Assembly (NCBI RefSeq): GCF_000612725.1
Contig: NZ_HG964450.1
Location: forward strand, 1,382,415-1,433,756
Reading direction: 5' to 3'
From: Mycolicibacterium austroafricanum
GTDB lineage: Bacteria > Actinomycetota > Actinomycetes > Mycobacteriales > Mycobacteriaceae
DNA length: 51,342 nucleotides
The position numbers and the translations under genes are program-made. Each line of letters opens with the position of its first letter. Position 1 is the first letter of the stretch. Positions 26,909-34,375 of this stretch are shown here, piece after piece. The notes below the pieces were generated by a model. It ran no database searches, had not been told where the DNA came from, and worked only from the letters and a program-made list of their open reading frames with translations.

Positions 26909-28297
26909 ATGCCCCTGACTGACGATGAACAAACCGATCCGAGTGACGGACTGATCGGCGTCCCCGACACCCAACGGCACCCGATCACCGACGTCGCCGC
27001 CTGGCTGGACGGCCTGGACGGCGGCGTACGTCCCGCGCTGCATGCGCTCGGCGAGCTGCTTGTCGGTGTCGCCGAGCGCGACCGCGCAGAAACCGCCGAG
27101 CGGTTCACCGCCCGCTGCCTGGGAGTGCCGGATTCGGGCTACCTACTCGACGAGGAACGTCCCCTCAACCCGGTATCGCGGCTGACCACCGCAATGGCGC
27201 TCGCGGAATGGATCGACGCGCACGCCCACATTTGTGAGGTCGGCCCCGGCGAGCACACCCATCCACCGAAGTGGACACAAACCGAGATCGGCGGACAGCG
27301 CTACCGCCACCCACTGTGCCTGCAGGTGTACTTCCCTGCCGGGACGCTGCTGGACGACACCGGGTGCGTGATCGGCATCGAGACACGCGAGACGATCATG
27401 CGTTCGGCCGAAGTGAGCGCCTATGTGACGCCCGAGGCCCAGGACCGCGCCCGCATCGTCTTAGACAGGCTCGCCGAACGAGCCAACGCACTCAACCCCT
27501 ACCGCGGCAAGGCGGTGCGGGCCACCCACGCCCAAGGGCTGAGTTTGGCCATCATCGACCTGCCTGCGACCGCGACGCGCGAAACCGTGATTGTCGGCGA
27601 CGAGGTGTGGACCGAGGTCGACCTCGGAGTGGCCGCCGTGCGTGACCGCCACGCTGTGCTCAATGCACACGGGCTCGGCGCGCGGCGCGGCGTGCTGCTG
27701 TGCGGGCCGCCCGGCACCGGCAAATCGGCGGTCAGCGCAGTTGTGGCCAGGGAGGTGGTTGGCGAGTTCACCGTCATCTACGTCGAGGCCAAAGCCGGTG
27801 AACACCTCTTGACTGCGGTAGTCCAGGAGGCCCAACGCCTCGGTGGTCCGGTACTCCTTGTACTGGAGGATGTCGACCTATGGTGCCGAGACCGCAGCGA
27901 CGGTGGCAGCGGGTTGTCGGAGTTGTTGCAGGCCATGGACATCCAACCTGATGCCCGCATCCTGACACTGGCCTCCACCAACGACGTCTCGACCTTGGAC
28001 AAGGCGGCCGTGCGTACCGGGCGGTTCGACGCCATCGTCGAAATCGGCTACCCCAGCCCTACCGACGCGGCCCGCATCCTGGCGGCCCTCATTGGCGACC
28101 TGCCCGGCGGACAAGCCGTCGACACGTCAGCGGTAGCAGCCGTGTTACCCGAGCACACCAGCGGCAGCGACATCCGCGAAATCGTGCGCCGAGCCGTGCT
28201 GGCCGGCGACAACGGGCACGTCAGCACCGCAACACTGTTGGCGGAGGTAGGCAGCGGCCGCTACCGCGCCTCGGTTCCAGCGGGAATGTACCTCTGA
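26909..28297 (+). CDS. AAA+ ATPase, CDC48/FtsH-like single domain
   Basis: 462 aa from ATG 26909 (MPLTDDEQ); ATG 26864 would add 15 residues, and neither has a clear ribosome-binding site. The N-terminal ~230 residues are unrecognised and may bind substrate. Walker A is GPPGTGKS (residues 266-273), Walker B is VLLVLEDVDLW, sensor 1 is LASTNDVSTLD and the arginine finger region is RTGRFD, as in classic AAA unfoldases. No protease domain is present. Divergent from the zinc-motif protein and just before a RES-Xre module. A protein-remodelling role in this accessory cluster is inference. Confidence 0.85.
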   Translation: MPLTDDEQTDPSDGLIGVPDTQRHPITDVAAWLDGLDGGVRPALHALGELLVGVAERDRAETAERFTARCLGVPDSGYLLDEERPLNPVSRLTTAMALAEWIDAHAHICEVGPGEHTHPPKWTQTEIGGQRYRHPLCLQVYFPAGTLLDDTGCVIGIETRETIMRSAEVSAYVTPEAQDRARIVLDRLAERANALNPYRGKAVRATHAQGLSLAIIDLPATATRETVIVGDEVWTEVDLGVAAVRDRHAVLNAHGLGARRGVLLCGPPGTGKSAVSAVVAREVVGEFTVIYVEAKAGEHLLTAVVQEAQRLGGPVLLVLEDVDLWCRDRSDGGSGLSELLQAMDIQPDARILTLASTNDVSTLDKAAVRTGRFDAIVEIGYPSPTDAARILAALIGDLPGGQAVDTSAVAAVLPEHTSGSDIREIVRRAVLAGDNGHVSTATLLAEVGSGRYRASVPAGMYL

Positions 28298-28574
28298 TGA
28301 GCCAACACGCCCAGCGGGCGATGAGCTCGCAGACCGACGCGATATCCCTGATCTGGGTGTGGGGCGCTCCACGGAGTCGGCTCTCGGCGGCGGTCGATGC
28401 GTATCCGGCATCGAGAACATGCTCTGCGGGCTCGTCCGACGCGGTCGCCTGGTGGGGCCCGCTGGGAGTCGGCATCGTCAGATTATCGGCGCATCTCGTC
28501 AGCTCGGCCAATGGGGTTTCGATCTCGAGGTGCCGCTTTCGATGCCCGGGCGGTGTTCCTGCAGCCTCCTTGGG

Positions 28575-29135
28575 TCAGGGTTGTCGCAGTTCGTGGTAGC
28601 GGTTGGGGGTCAGCTCCTCGCTGGAGGTGACTTGTAGCTGGCCTGGGCGGGTGCGTTGTTCGTAGGCGGTGATCACCAGCCCGACGCCGCCGGCCGCGGG
28701 TACCAAAACTCCCTGGACATGTAGGAACCAGGCGGCATGGCCCACTGCTTGGCAGGCCGACCAGTCGTCTCCATGGATATCGGCATCGTCCAGGCCTACC
28801 GCTTCACGGGCTTCTGCGGTCGTCAGATCCAGCACCGCCAGAGCGTCGGCAGCCACGGTGTGCAGCCGGTAGGAGGCTTCGAGCATCTTCTCTGCGGTGG
28901 TGGATGCCGCCTGTGCCGCCCGGTCGACTTCGACCATGCACGCTCGGGCGGAATTGGCCAGATAGATCGCCGAGAACAGCGATGCGGGGTTCCACCTGCC
29001 GCCGAAGCGCCGCGCCCCCTCACCCGACAGGGGGTCACGGTGGGCGGTGGTGTAGCGGAAGCACGTTCCTGACCACGCGACAGTGCCACGCGCATCGATG
29101 CGCTGCACCAGGCTCTCGTCGAGCCCGTTGTTCAC
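28575..29135 (-). CDS. RES-domain toxin (RES-Xre module), conserved serine replaced
   Basis: 186-aa RES protein. Family members such as MbcT destroy NAD+ and stop growth. Arg27-Tyr28 (TCFRYTT) and Glu69 (ACMVEVD) occupy the conserved Arg and Glu positions. The Ser normally found in a PS motif is Ala here (VLVPAAGG, residues 144-150), so activity is doubtful or altered. It follows and overlaps its antitoxin by four bases (ATGA), the standard antitoxin-toxin order. Confidence 0.88.
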   Translation of the reverse strand: MNNGLDESLVQRIDARGTVAWSGTCFRYTTAHRDPLSGEGARRFGGRWNPASLFSAIYLANSARACMVEVDRAAQAASTTAEKMLEASYRLHTVAADALAVLDLTTAEAREAVGLDDADIHGDDWSACQAVGHAAWFLHVQGVLVPAAGGVGLVITAYEQRTRPGQLQVTSSEELTPNRYHELRQP

Positions 29136-29473
29136 ACAAAGATCCCTTCGGCCATCGCGTCGATGAGCGCCAAGACCCGCTGATACTCACCGTCGCGTAC
29201 CAGGTCGGCCGGTTTGGCGTGGGCCAGCAGGCGGTTCGGCGAGAACATCCACACGTTGGCCTGATCGCGCGGGAGTACTTCGGCCAGTGCGTCCGCGACG
29301 TAGGCCAATTCGATGAGTCGTTGCTTGTTGAGTCGTTGCGGAACGACCTGACCGGAGGTCCAGCGCGCCACTGAACGCGCGGAGGCGTCGACGATGCCGC
29401 CGACCTCCTCGTAGGTCAATCCCAAACGCTCGATCGCACTCGACACGGTCGAGGCGAGCGCGTTAGCTCCCAT
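29132..29473 (-). CDS. Xre/MbcA/ParS-type antitoxin
   Basis: 113 aa. An N-terminal helix-turn-helix (YEEVGGIVDASARSVARW) is followed by the C-terminal DUF2384 toxin-neutralising domain (NRLLAHAKPADLVRDGEYQR). It precedes and overlaps the RES toxin gene. In this family the antitoxin represses its own operon; four phased TGTC motifs just upstream are a likely operator. Confidence 0.9.
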   Translation of the reverse strand: MGANALASTVSSAIERLGLTYEEVGGIVDASARSVARWTSGQVVPQRLNKQRLIELAYVADALAEVLPRDQANVWMFSPNRLLAHAKPADLVRDGEYQRVLALIDAMAEGIFV

Positions 29474-29483
29474 ATCGTCTGCC

Positions 29484-29523
29484 TGTCTTCCTTTTGTCGA
29501 CCACTATGTCATGTATTCTGTCA
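29484..29523. promoter_or_regulatory. Phased TGTC repeats, probable Xre operator
   Basis: TGTC begins at 29484, 29495, 29507 and 29519, i.e. every 11, 12 and 12 bases; the last two are TGTCA. They occupy the 88-base gap between the divergent xre and TIM-barrel-like genes. Regular helical spacing suggests several regulator dimers side by side, probably the Xre antitoxin, which could then control both directions. Confidence 0.55.
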
Positions 29524-29561
29524 CGAAACGACGCCCGCAGGCGAGAGGGAGTTTCACAACG

Positions 29562-30713
29562 ATGGGTATTCAGTTTCGGCTTGGACCCAACGACCACAAA
29601 CCGGTCGAGGACTTCCTGTCCCGCGAACACGCCGGTGCCGCCGCGATCACCCTTGACACCAAAGCTGCACGTCACCAAAAGGATGCTGCCGCGGCCGCCG
29701 CCGAAGCAGGGTTGTCCGTGTACTGGGAGCCGGCCGCCGAGCGCCTCGCCGCCCCCGGGTATGACCTGGAAAAGCTTCCCCTCTGGGCAGGTCAGCCCTA
29801 CGACATCGACTCCCTGTCCGGCAACCTCGCAGCCCGCGCGGCCCTGGTCGAACGGACCATCGACAAGCACCCTGAGCTGAGCACACACATCACCGCGCCG
29901 CACTTCTACGTGGCCGACGAGCGCACGGCGCGGCTCAACGTCGATCTTGCCGAACGAACCCGGATCGCCGTCGGTGACGACAAGCCAACCCGTGCGGTCA
30001 TCACCCTGGCGACCACCGCCATCAACCGCCTCGGCATCGATCTGGCCGCCGAATACGCAGGCGCAGGGATCGGTGACATCGAGATCAGGTTTTCCCCGCT
30101 CGGCGGCGACGATGAAGGTATCCGCAAGATCCGTACAGTCTTCGGGGTGCTCGATCAGTTCCGCGAACATGGCATGACCGTCACCCTGGGCTTGTCGGGG
30201 AACATCGGCCGCGCCGCACTGGCCATGGGCCACGCCGATGCCTACTCGGTCGGTCTGGGGATGCTCGAAAAGGTCAACCACTCTCAAACGATGTCGCGCT
30301 ACCGCAAGGCTCCCGACCCTGAGAAAGACCAGGGCGGCGGCGCCACTGCCGGCATCTATCTGCCCGTACTCGGAGCCACCGTGTCAGCCAAGGCCGCCCG
30401 ACAGTTGTTGAGCCACACCGATATCCGCACCCGCGTCGGATGCCGAATCGGATCGTGCCGCAACAGCGTGACAGGACCCCTCGATAACCGTCGAGCGCAC
30501 TACCTGCACTCCCGATCCAACGAGGTAGCCGAGACGCTTCGCCGCCCCGCACCATGGCGCGGGGCAATGGAAATCGACCGTCTCACCGAGGCCATCGCGC
30601 TTCGTGAACGTGTCAACGAGCACTACCTCAGTGAGGACGTACGCAAACTCAGCACACGCACCCTGCGCAGTCTCATCGACGAGATCGAACACGAACAGCA
30701 GCAAGCCTCGTGA
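29562..30713 (+). CDS. Hypothetical protein, TIM-barrel-like with TGT-like C-terminal Cys/His motif
   Basis: 383 aa from ATG 29562, with GAGAGGGAG ten bases upstream; ATG 29511 would add 17 residues across the presumed operator. Alternating strands and helices (AAAITLDTKAARH, GLSVYWEPAAERL, IGDIEIRFSPLG, GMTVTLGLSGNIG, DAYSVGLGML, GIYLPVLGATV) look like a beta/alpha barrel. Near the C-terminus CRIGSC and RRAHYLHSR recall the Cys-Cys-His zinc site and AYLHHL of tRNA-guanine transglycosylases and DpdA. I infer a distant TGT-like base-exchange enzyme; catalytic Asp residues are not assignable by eye. Divergent from the RES-Xre pair and followed by a DUF2188 gene 75 bases on. Confidence 0.7.
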   Translation: MGIQFRLGPNDHKPVEDFLSREHAGAAAITLDTKAARHQKDAAAAAAEAGLSVYWEPAAERLAAPGYDLEKLPLWAGQPYDIDSLSGNLAARAALVERTIDKHPELSTHITAPHFYVADERTARLNVDLAERTRIAVGDDKPTRAVITLATTAINRLGIDLAAEYAGAGIGDIEIRFSPLGGDDEGIRKIRTVFGVLDQFREHGMTVTLGLSGNIGRAALAMGHADAYSVGLGMLEKVNHSQTMSRYRKAPDPEKDQGGGATAGIYLPVLGATVSAKAARQLLSHTDIRTRVGCRIGSCRNSVTGPLDNRRAHYLHSRSNEVAETLRRPAPWRGAMEIDRLTEAIALRERVNEHYLSEDVRKLSTRTLRSLIDEIEHEQQQAS

Positions 30714-30788
30714 GAAGACCGTCGATGTCGTACTGCGGGAGTAACTTGCTCAACGAAAACAGTCGAGCGGACAAGGAGTAGTAGCAAC

Positions 30789-31022
30789 GTGGCTGACTAT
30801 GACGTGCAATACGACAAAGACTCAGGTGACTGGAGCGCAAGACGCGCAGGCGCAGAACGCGCTGCCGGCCGCTACGACACCCAAGCCGAAGCCCACGACG
30901 CCGCACGCGGTTTCGCCGAACGAAGCGGCGGCGGCGAGGTCCGCGACCACCGCAAAGACAATAACCAGATCCGCAACACCGACACAGTGGGGAAGAGGGA
31001 TCCCTACCCCCCTAGAGGATAA
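30789..31022 (+). CDS. DUF2188 small protein
   Basis: 77 aa from GTG 30789, with AAGGAG at 30773-30778. The pattern DSGDWSARRAGAERAAGRYD, a helix (TQAEAHDAARGFAER), then GGGEVRDHRKD and the end RDPYPPRG is that of DUF2188, a small domain of unknown function common in actinobacteria and phage-related regions. It lies 26 bases before the membrane protein/STAND pair and may be cotranscribed. Confidence 0.8.
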   Translation: MADYDVQYDKDSGDWSARRAGAERAAGRYDTQAEAHDAARGFAERSGGGEVRDHRKDNNQIRNTDTVGKRDPYPPRG

Positions 31023-31050
31023 GAATCCACGGTTAGCGGAGGATCAGATG

Positions 31051-31389
31051 ATGCGGGTATGGGCGGCGGCGATGCTCGGTGTGATCTCGGCCGTGGCTCT
31101 GACTTTTGCCGGTACTTTCCTGACGAGCGGCGGCGCCGTCTGGTGGGAGTGGCTTCTCCTCGGCGTGGCGATTGTGGCCGGGATAGCGAGCGGCGTCCTG
31201 GTAAAGCGGGAGCGCGATTCGCGAGCTGCCAGCCAGGCGGTACAGGGTGGCGCTGTAGGGCAACAGACAGCGTCCGACGAGGGCACCAACATATCGATCA
31301 ACGCCGACCACGGTTCGGCGGCCGCGTATCACATGGGTGAAGTGCACGTCGGGCAGCAGCGCAGACGCCGGAAGCGCAAAGGGTCGTGA
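31051..31389 (+). CDS. Small membrane protein coupled to the STAND NTPase
   Basis: 112 aa from ATG 31051 (the ATG just before it, 31048, is also possible; GGAGGA lies at 31038-31043). Two hydrophobic helices (WAAAMLGVISAVALTFAG and WEWLLLGVAIVAGIAS) are followed by a basic/polar cytoplasmic tail. In the tail NISINADHGSAAAY and EVHVG closely resemble the N-terminus of the next protein. The stop overlaps that gene's GTG (GTGA). I infer a membrane anchor or effector partner of the STAND protein; no known family recognised. Confidence 0.75.
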   Translation: MRVWAAAMLGVISAVALTFAGTFLTSGGAVWWEWLLLGVAIVAGIASGVLVKRERDSRAASQAVQGGAVGQQTASDEGTNISINADHGSAAAYHMGEVHVGQQRRRRKRKGS

Positions 31390-33860
31390 CCGAGGACGCA
31401 GAGGGCCGCCGAGTCGACGACGAGGACGGTGCTGCCCGAAACATCTACATCAGCGCGACCAACGGTGGGGTGGCCGCATATCGCATTGATCAGGTGATCA
31501 TTGATGGTTTGGCCGAATTGCAGGCCGCGACAACCGTTCTCCCGCTTGAGGCGCTGGTCGTCGAACCCACGCCTTTCGTCGGCCGCGAATCCGAACTGAC
31601 GCGGATCGCTGATCTGATGTCTGGCTCAGGCGACGGCCCCAGCAGCGGCATCGTCGTGGTGAGCGGACCCCCAGGGGTGGGGAAGACGGCGCTGGTGCGG
31701 CAGTCCGCGAACGCGGCCGCGGCGGCCGGACGGTTCGACCATGTTCTCTTTGTCGATCTCCGCGGTTACGCGGATGACCCCGCCGTTCGGGTGCAGCCCG
31801 CGGTGGTGTTGTCGAAACTGTTGATCCTGCTCGGGGTCGACGACGATGAGATCGCCGCCGATCCGGCCGAGCAGGCTATCCAGTACCAGCAGCGACTCCA
31901 CGACCTCGCAGCCGAAGGAAAATCGGTACTGCTTTGGCTAGACAATGCCAGCCATCCCTCGCAATTCGAACCACTACGGCCCGGCAGCCCCATCCATCGA
32001 GTCGCCGTGACGACGCGCGAAACGTTCGGCCGCATACCAAAGCCCCAGGTCGTCGATGTCGACGTGATGGGCTCCGACGAAGCGGTCGAACTGCTGATCA
32101 GCGCTGTCCGTGCCCGCGATCCGGACGATGGACGACTGATGAATGCTTCGCAGGTCACGCTGCGGTTAGCTGAACTCTGTGACCATTTGCCGCTCGCGAT
32201 GCAGATCGTGGCCGCACTCCTGGCCGATGAACCAGACCGGCCGATCGTCGAGCTGGTCGAGGAGTTAGCCAGTGAGGAGGACAGGCTCAACAGCCTGGAC
32301 TACGGCACAGACCTCTCCGTTCGGGCCGCGTTTGCGTTGTCCTACAAGAGATTGCCCGACAACTTGAAGCGCCTGTTCCGTCTGCTGTCCGTCGTTCCCG
32401 GAGGCGATGTCGGGCTGGTGGCAGCCGGATGGTTGATCTCCGCATCACACGCTGCGGTACGGCCGCAACTGATGGCATTGGTCCGCAGCCACCTCACCCA
32501 GCAGCACGTTCGCAACCGCTGGAGCATGCACGACCTGATCCGGTTGTACTCGGCCGAGTTGTGCGCGGAACAACCCGAGGATGCCGAGCGGGCGTTGAAG
32601 GTAATCGTTGTGAAGTATCTCTTGGGTGTTGGAGCTGCGGCCGACTGGCTCACGGGAGTGCCGAACGACAACAACAGAAAATTCTTTCCTACAGCACAAC
32701 AGGCGGCTGCCTGGTTCGAGGAGGAGCGCACTACGGCGATTGCCATCGTCCTGGCGGTCGCGAAGCGCCCCGAAACCGAGTACCGCGAGTTGATTTTGGC
32801 ATTCGCGGTCGGGCTCGGCGAGATATTGGGATCACAGCGGCACTGGCTCAGAGAATTCCACGACGTCGCGGTCGTTGGTGCATCACTTGTCCCCGAGGCG
32901 CAGAACCGACACTATGCGGCGTGCGTACTGAACCACTACGGTTCCGCTCTTCGGAAGATGCGCCAGTTCGACGACGCACTCGACGCGTTTCGGCGGGCCG
33001 CCGAAGTCGCCCAAGAAGCCGGGTTTGACGGTGTAGCAGTCGCGGCGCGCACCAACATGGGAAACGTCTACCTCGATCAAGGCCGGGACGTCGACGAAGT
33101 CATCGAAATCTACTGGGACGATGTACGAGCCTGTCGGGCATCTGACCCGCCGGACCGTAGCGGCGAGGCGATTGCTTTGAGCAACATTGGCGGCGCGTTG
33201 GCGAAGGCGGAGCGGTACGCCGAGGCGGTTTCACCTCTACGGGAAGCTGTTGCCATCTGCCGCGACCTGGAGGACAAACCCGGAATTGCCAGCGCAGGTA
33301 AGAATCTCGGGGCAGTTCTCGGTCGCCTGGCGCGGATCGAGGACAATCAGACGTACCTGGACGAAGCGATCGAACTGCTTGAAGAGGTGGCCGAGATCTA
33401 TAAGGAGCGCGGCAACGTTTCGGGCTGGGCGGAAGCTGTCAACAACCTCGGGCAGACGCAGTGCCAGATCCGGCGATTCGCCGAAGGCATTCCGAACCTT
33501 GAGGCGGCCCTCGACTACTTCGAGAGGTCCGGTCAGACCGAGTTGGCCGGTCAAGTTCGTGAGGACCTGGAGTCCTACCGGCTGGACGCTGCAGCCGGGC
33601 GACCGTGGTCAGCGATCCCGCTGGGGGCGAATCGGTATCGCTTCACCAATGCCTCCGGCGGACGCCTCGCAATGATCGCACTGACGCCGTTCGGCGCAAC
33701 CCATGTCGAGGTCGAAGGCAGCCCCGAACCCCATATCGTTCCTGCGCCGGTTGATGCCGGCGCCAGTTTCATCGCGGTGGTTTGCGGAATCGGTGTGCGT
33801 ATCATCGCCACCGCGGTGCCATCGATGACGCACACCTACTCGGACTTCGTGCCGACCTGA
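31386..33860 (+). CDS. NB-ARC/TPR STAND NTPase with extra N- and C-terminal modules
   Basis: 824 aa, GTG start overlapping the previous stop. An N-terminal beta motif (NIYISATNGGVAAY, residues 19-32) matches the membrane partner. The NB-ARC core has Walker A GPPGVGKT (94-101), Walker B SVLLWLDNASH, a sensor region VAVTTRE and the GxP-type motif LPLAMQIVAALL. A winged-helix region (around 310-390) precedes about seven TPR-like repeats (around 500-730; e.g. ALDAFRRAAEVAQEAGF). The final ~85 residues form a beta-rich domain (RYRFTNASGGRLAMIAL). STAND proteins of this layout sense ligands, often phage proteins, and signal effectors. No nuclease, TIR or protease domain is seen, so the effector may be the membrane protein. 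Confidence 0.88.
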   Translation: MTEDAEGRRVDDEDGAARNIYISATNGGVAAYRIDQVIIDGLAELQAATTVLPLEALVVEPTPFVGRESELTRIADLMSGSGDGPSSGIVVVSGPPGVGKTALVRQSANAAAAAGRFDHVLFVDLRGYADDPAVRVQPAVVLSKLLILLGVDDDEIAADPAEQAIQYQQRLHDLAAEGKSVLLWLDNASHPSQFEPLRPGSPIHRVAVTTRETFGRIPKPQVVDVDVMGSDEAVELLISAVRARDPDDGRLMNASQVTLRLAELCDHLPLAMQIVAALLADEPDRPIVELVEELASEEDRLNSLDYGTDLSVRAAFALSYKRLPDNLKRLFRLLSVVPGGDVGLVAAGWLISASHAAVRPQLMALVRSHLTQQHVRNRWSMHDLIRLYSAELCAEQPEDAERALKVIVVKYLLGVGAAADWLTGVPNDNNRKFFPTAQQAAAWFEEERTTAIAIVLAVAKRPETEYRELILAFAVGLGEILGSQRHWLREFHDVAVVGASLVPEAQNRHYAACVLNHYGSALRKMRQFDDALDAFRRAAEVAQEAGFDGVAVAARTNMGNVYLDQGRDVDEVIEIYWDDVRACRASDPPDRSGEAIALSNIGGALAKAERYAEAVSPLREAVAICRDLEDKPGIASAGKNLGAVLGRLARIEDNQTYLDEAIELLEEVAEIYKERGNVSGWAEAVNNLGQTQCQIRRFAEGIPNLEAALDYFERSGQTELAGQVREDLESYRLDAAAGRPWSAIPLGANRYRFTNASGGRLAMIALTPFGATHVEVEGSPEPHIVPAPVDAGASFIAVVCGIGVRIIATAVPSMTHTYSDFVPT

Positions 33861-34375
33861 CTTGGCCGCCATCGGCGGGCTATAACGCCGGCGGTCTTCG
33901 TCGTTGTCTTCTCCGAGACCAAGGGCCGGGCCGGTGCGTGGCTTTTACGTCATGGCAACACCGACCTCTGCGCGGGATCGCGCTCAGGTTTCTGACCATT
34001 GGGCGGACTACCTGCCTGTCCGTGCGGTTGTGGGCGTCTTGTGCGACGCAGTACGGATAGGTTTGGCGACCCGCGCCGCGAATCTTCGACGGTGTCGGGC
34101 AGCGCCACGGCGGCACTGTGGGCGCTGGGGCAGGACTTGACCGTGGGGGCGGTGCGCATCTGTAGTCATGGCTGTGGCATCACGGCGTGGCGACAGGTTG
34201 TGGACAGCGCCGAAAGTCCCATGCAGCCGCCGCACGCCGAAACCTCGCGACACCGGCCACTATCCCGAGGACCAGCGGTATCCAGGATTGCGTCAACTCC
34301 CTGCTCATCGAAATCGGCTCCACCACTGGGTCGTTCGGCAAGCGACGGTCATGTTTTCAATTCGGGCGGCTAGAC
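33861..34375. other. Non-coding stretch between convergent genes
   Basis: About 515 bases between the ends of the STAND gene and the monooxygenase gene. I find no frame with a plausible start, ribosome-binding site and family resemblance, and no clear IS end. A short CCGCC/GGCGG hairpin at about 33866-33878 could help termination of the STAND transcript. Confidence 0.4.

Noticed and set aside
28298..28574. Minus-strand frame with DAGYASTAAESRLRG and HTQIRDIASVCEL, slightly transposase-like.
   Set aside because: No catalytic motif, start or family match can be supported; it may be IS debris, but the evidence is too thin for a call.
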